Positions 5,331 to 5,481 of a DNA stretch of 5,481 nucleotides are shown one piece after another. Below the pieces are notes generated by a model. That model was not told the DNA's origin. It saw nothing but the letters and a program-made list of their open reading frames with translations, and ran no database searches. A program made the position numbers and the translations under genes. The stretch's first letter is position 1. The number at the start of each line of letters is the position of its first letter. The DNA comes from Rhodospirillaceae bacterium. Lineage in GTDB: Bacteria; Pseudomonadota; Alphaproteobacteria; DSM-16000; Inquilinaceae. Location of the stretch: positions 1 to 5,481 of the forward strand of contig JAGQRL010000296.1 of assembly GCA_020425485.1 (NCBI GenBank), read 5' to 3'.

Positions 5331-5481
5331 ATGGCCCGCTACGCCTTCAAGGACGTCGACCGCAAGTGGCAGCAGATCTGGGCCGACCGGGGGTCGTTCC
5401 GGGTCACTGAGGATGCGGCGCGGCCGAAATACTACGTGCTGGAGATGTTCCCCTACCCGTCGGGGCGCATCCACATGGGCC
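5331..5481 (+). CDS. leuS: Leucyl-tRNA synthetase, N-terminal fragment (3' end outside window)
   Basis: This is the first 50 residues of cytoplasmic leucyl-tRNA synthetase, which attaches leucine to tRNA-Leu. The N-terminus MARYAFKDVDRKWQQIW matches the family opening (a Tyr-Asn-Pro-like start and KWQ-x-x-W). Residues 34-50 read YYVLEMFPYPSGRIHMG, the leucyl-specific form of the class I HIGH signature region. The next codon begins with C, consistent with the final His. The usual protein is around 860 residues, so only a small part is seen. The ATG at 5331 is preceded by a weak GUGAAG; the GTG at 5315 is out of frame. It follows the lipoprotein gene by 107 bp on the same strand. In alphaproteobacteria I would expect lptE and holA downstream, outside this window. 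Confidence 0.95.
   Translation, partial: MARYAFKDVDRKWQQIWADRGSFRVTEDAARPKYYVLEMFPYPSGRIHMG

Noticed and set aside
1..5481. CRISPR array, tRNA, rRNA, insertion sequence or attachment site
   Set aside because: I saw no regularly spaced repeats, cloverleaf-like sequence, transposase fragment or terminal repeats by eye. The only large repeats are the diverged gene pairs.

Overview
The window looks like chromosomal DNA of a Gram-negative alphaproteobacterium, most likely Rhodospirillales-like. Three things point there. One is two porins of the alphaproteobacterial Gram-negative porin family, each with a Sec signal peptide and a C-terminal Phe. Another is a small lipoprotein resembling the DUF3576 family directly upstream of leuS, a gene order I know from alphaproteobacteria. 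The third is the high GC content, which appears to rise further in the lipoprotein-leuS part. The species cannot be named from this sequence.

Layout, left to right. Positions 1-1588 hold two tandem sulfotransferase paralogues on the minus strand. The complete upstream copy (719-1588) is followed after 21 bp by a second copy (697 to 1) that runs off the left edge. Positions 1589-1746 are a spacer with a minus-strand terminator for the next gene. Positions 1747-2883 (porin 1) and 3245-4372 (porin 2) are tandem porin paralogues on the minus strand. Each has its own terminator, the same GGAG-9 nt-ATG ribosome-binding arrangement and its own upstream region, so they look like separate transcription units. 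Positions 4373-4686 are a divergent intergenic region. Positions 4687-5223 (plus strand) encode the lipoprotein, and 5331-5481 (plus strand) hold the first 50 codons of leucyl-tRNA synthetase.

How the parts fit together. The right end is a housekeeping block (envelope lipoprotein plus leuS). The left 4.4 kb is an envelope-related block made of two side-by-side gene duplications: PAPS-dependent sulfotransferases, whose acceptor is unknown, and general-diffusion porins. A terminator separates the porins from the sulfotransferases, so there is no direct evidence that they act together.

The points most worth checking are an eight-G tract inside the spacer of the predicted porin 1 promoter, which would permit slippage-based control, and the concentration of porin divergence in the pore-loop segment. 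I see no CRISPR array, RNA gene, insertion sequence or clearly novel multi-gene system.
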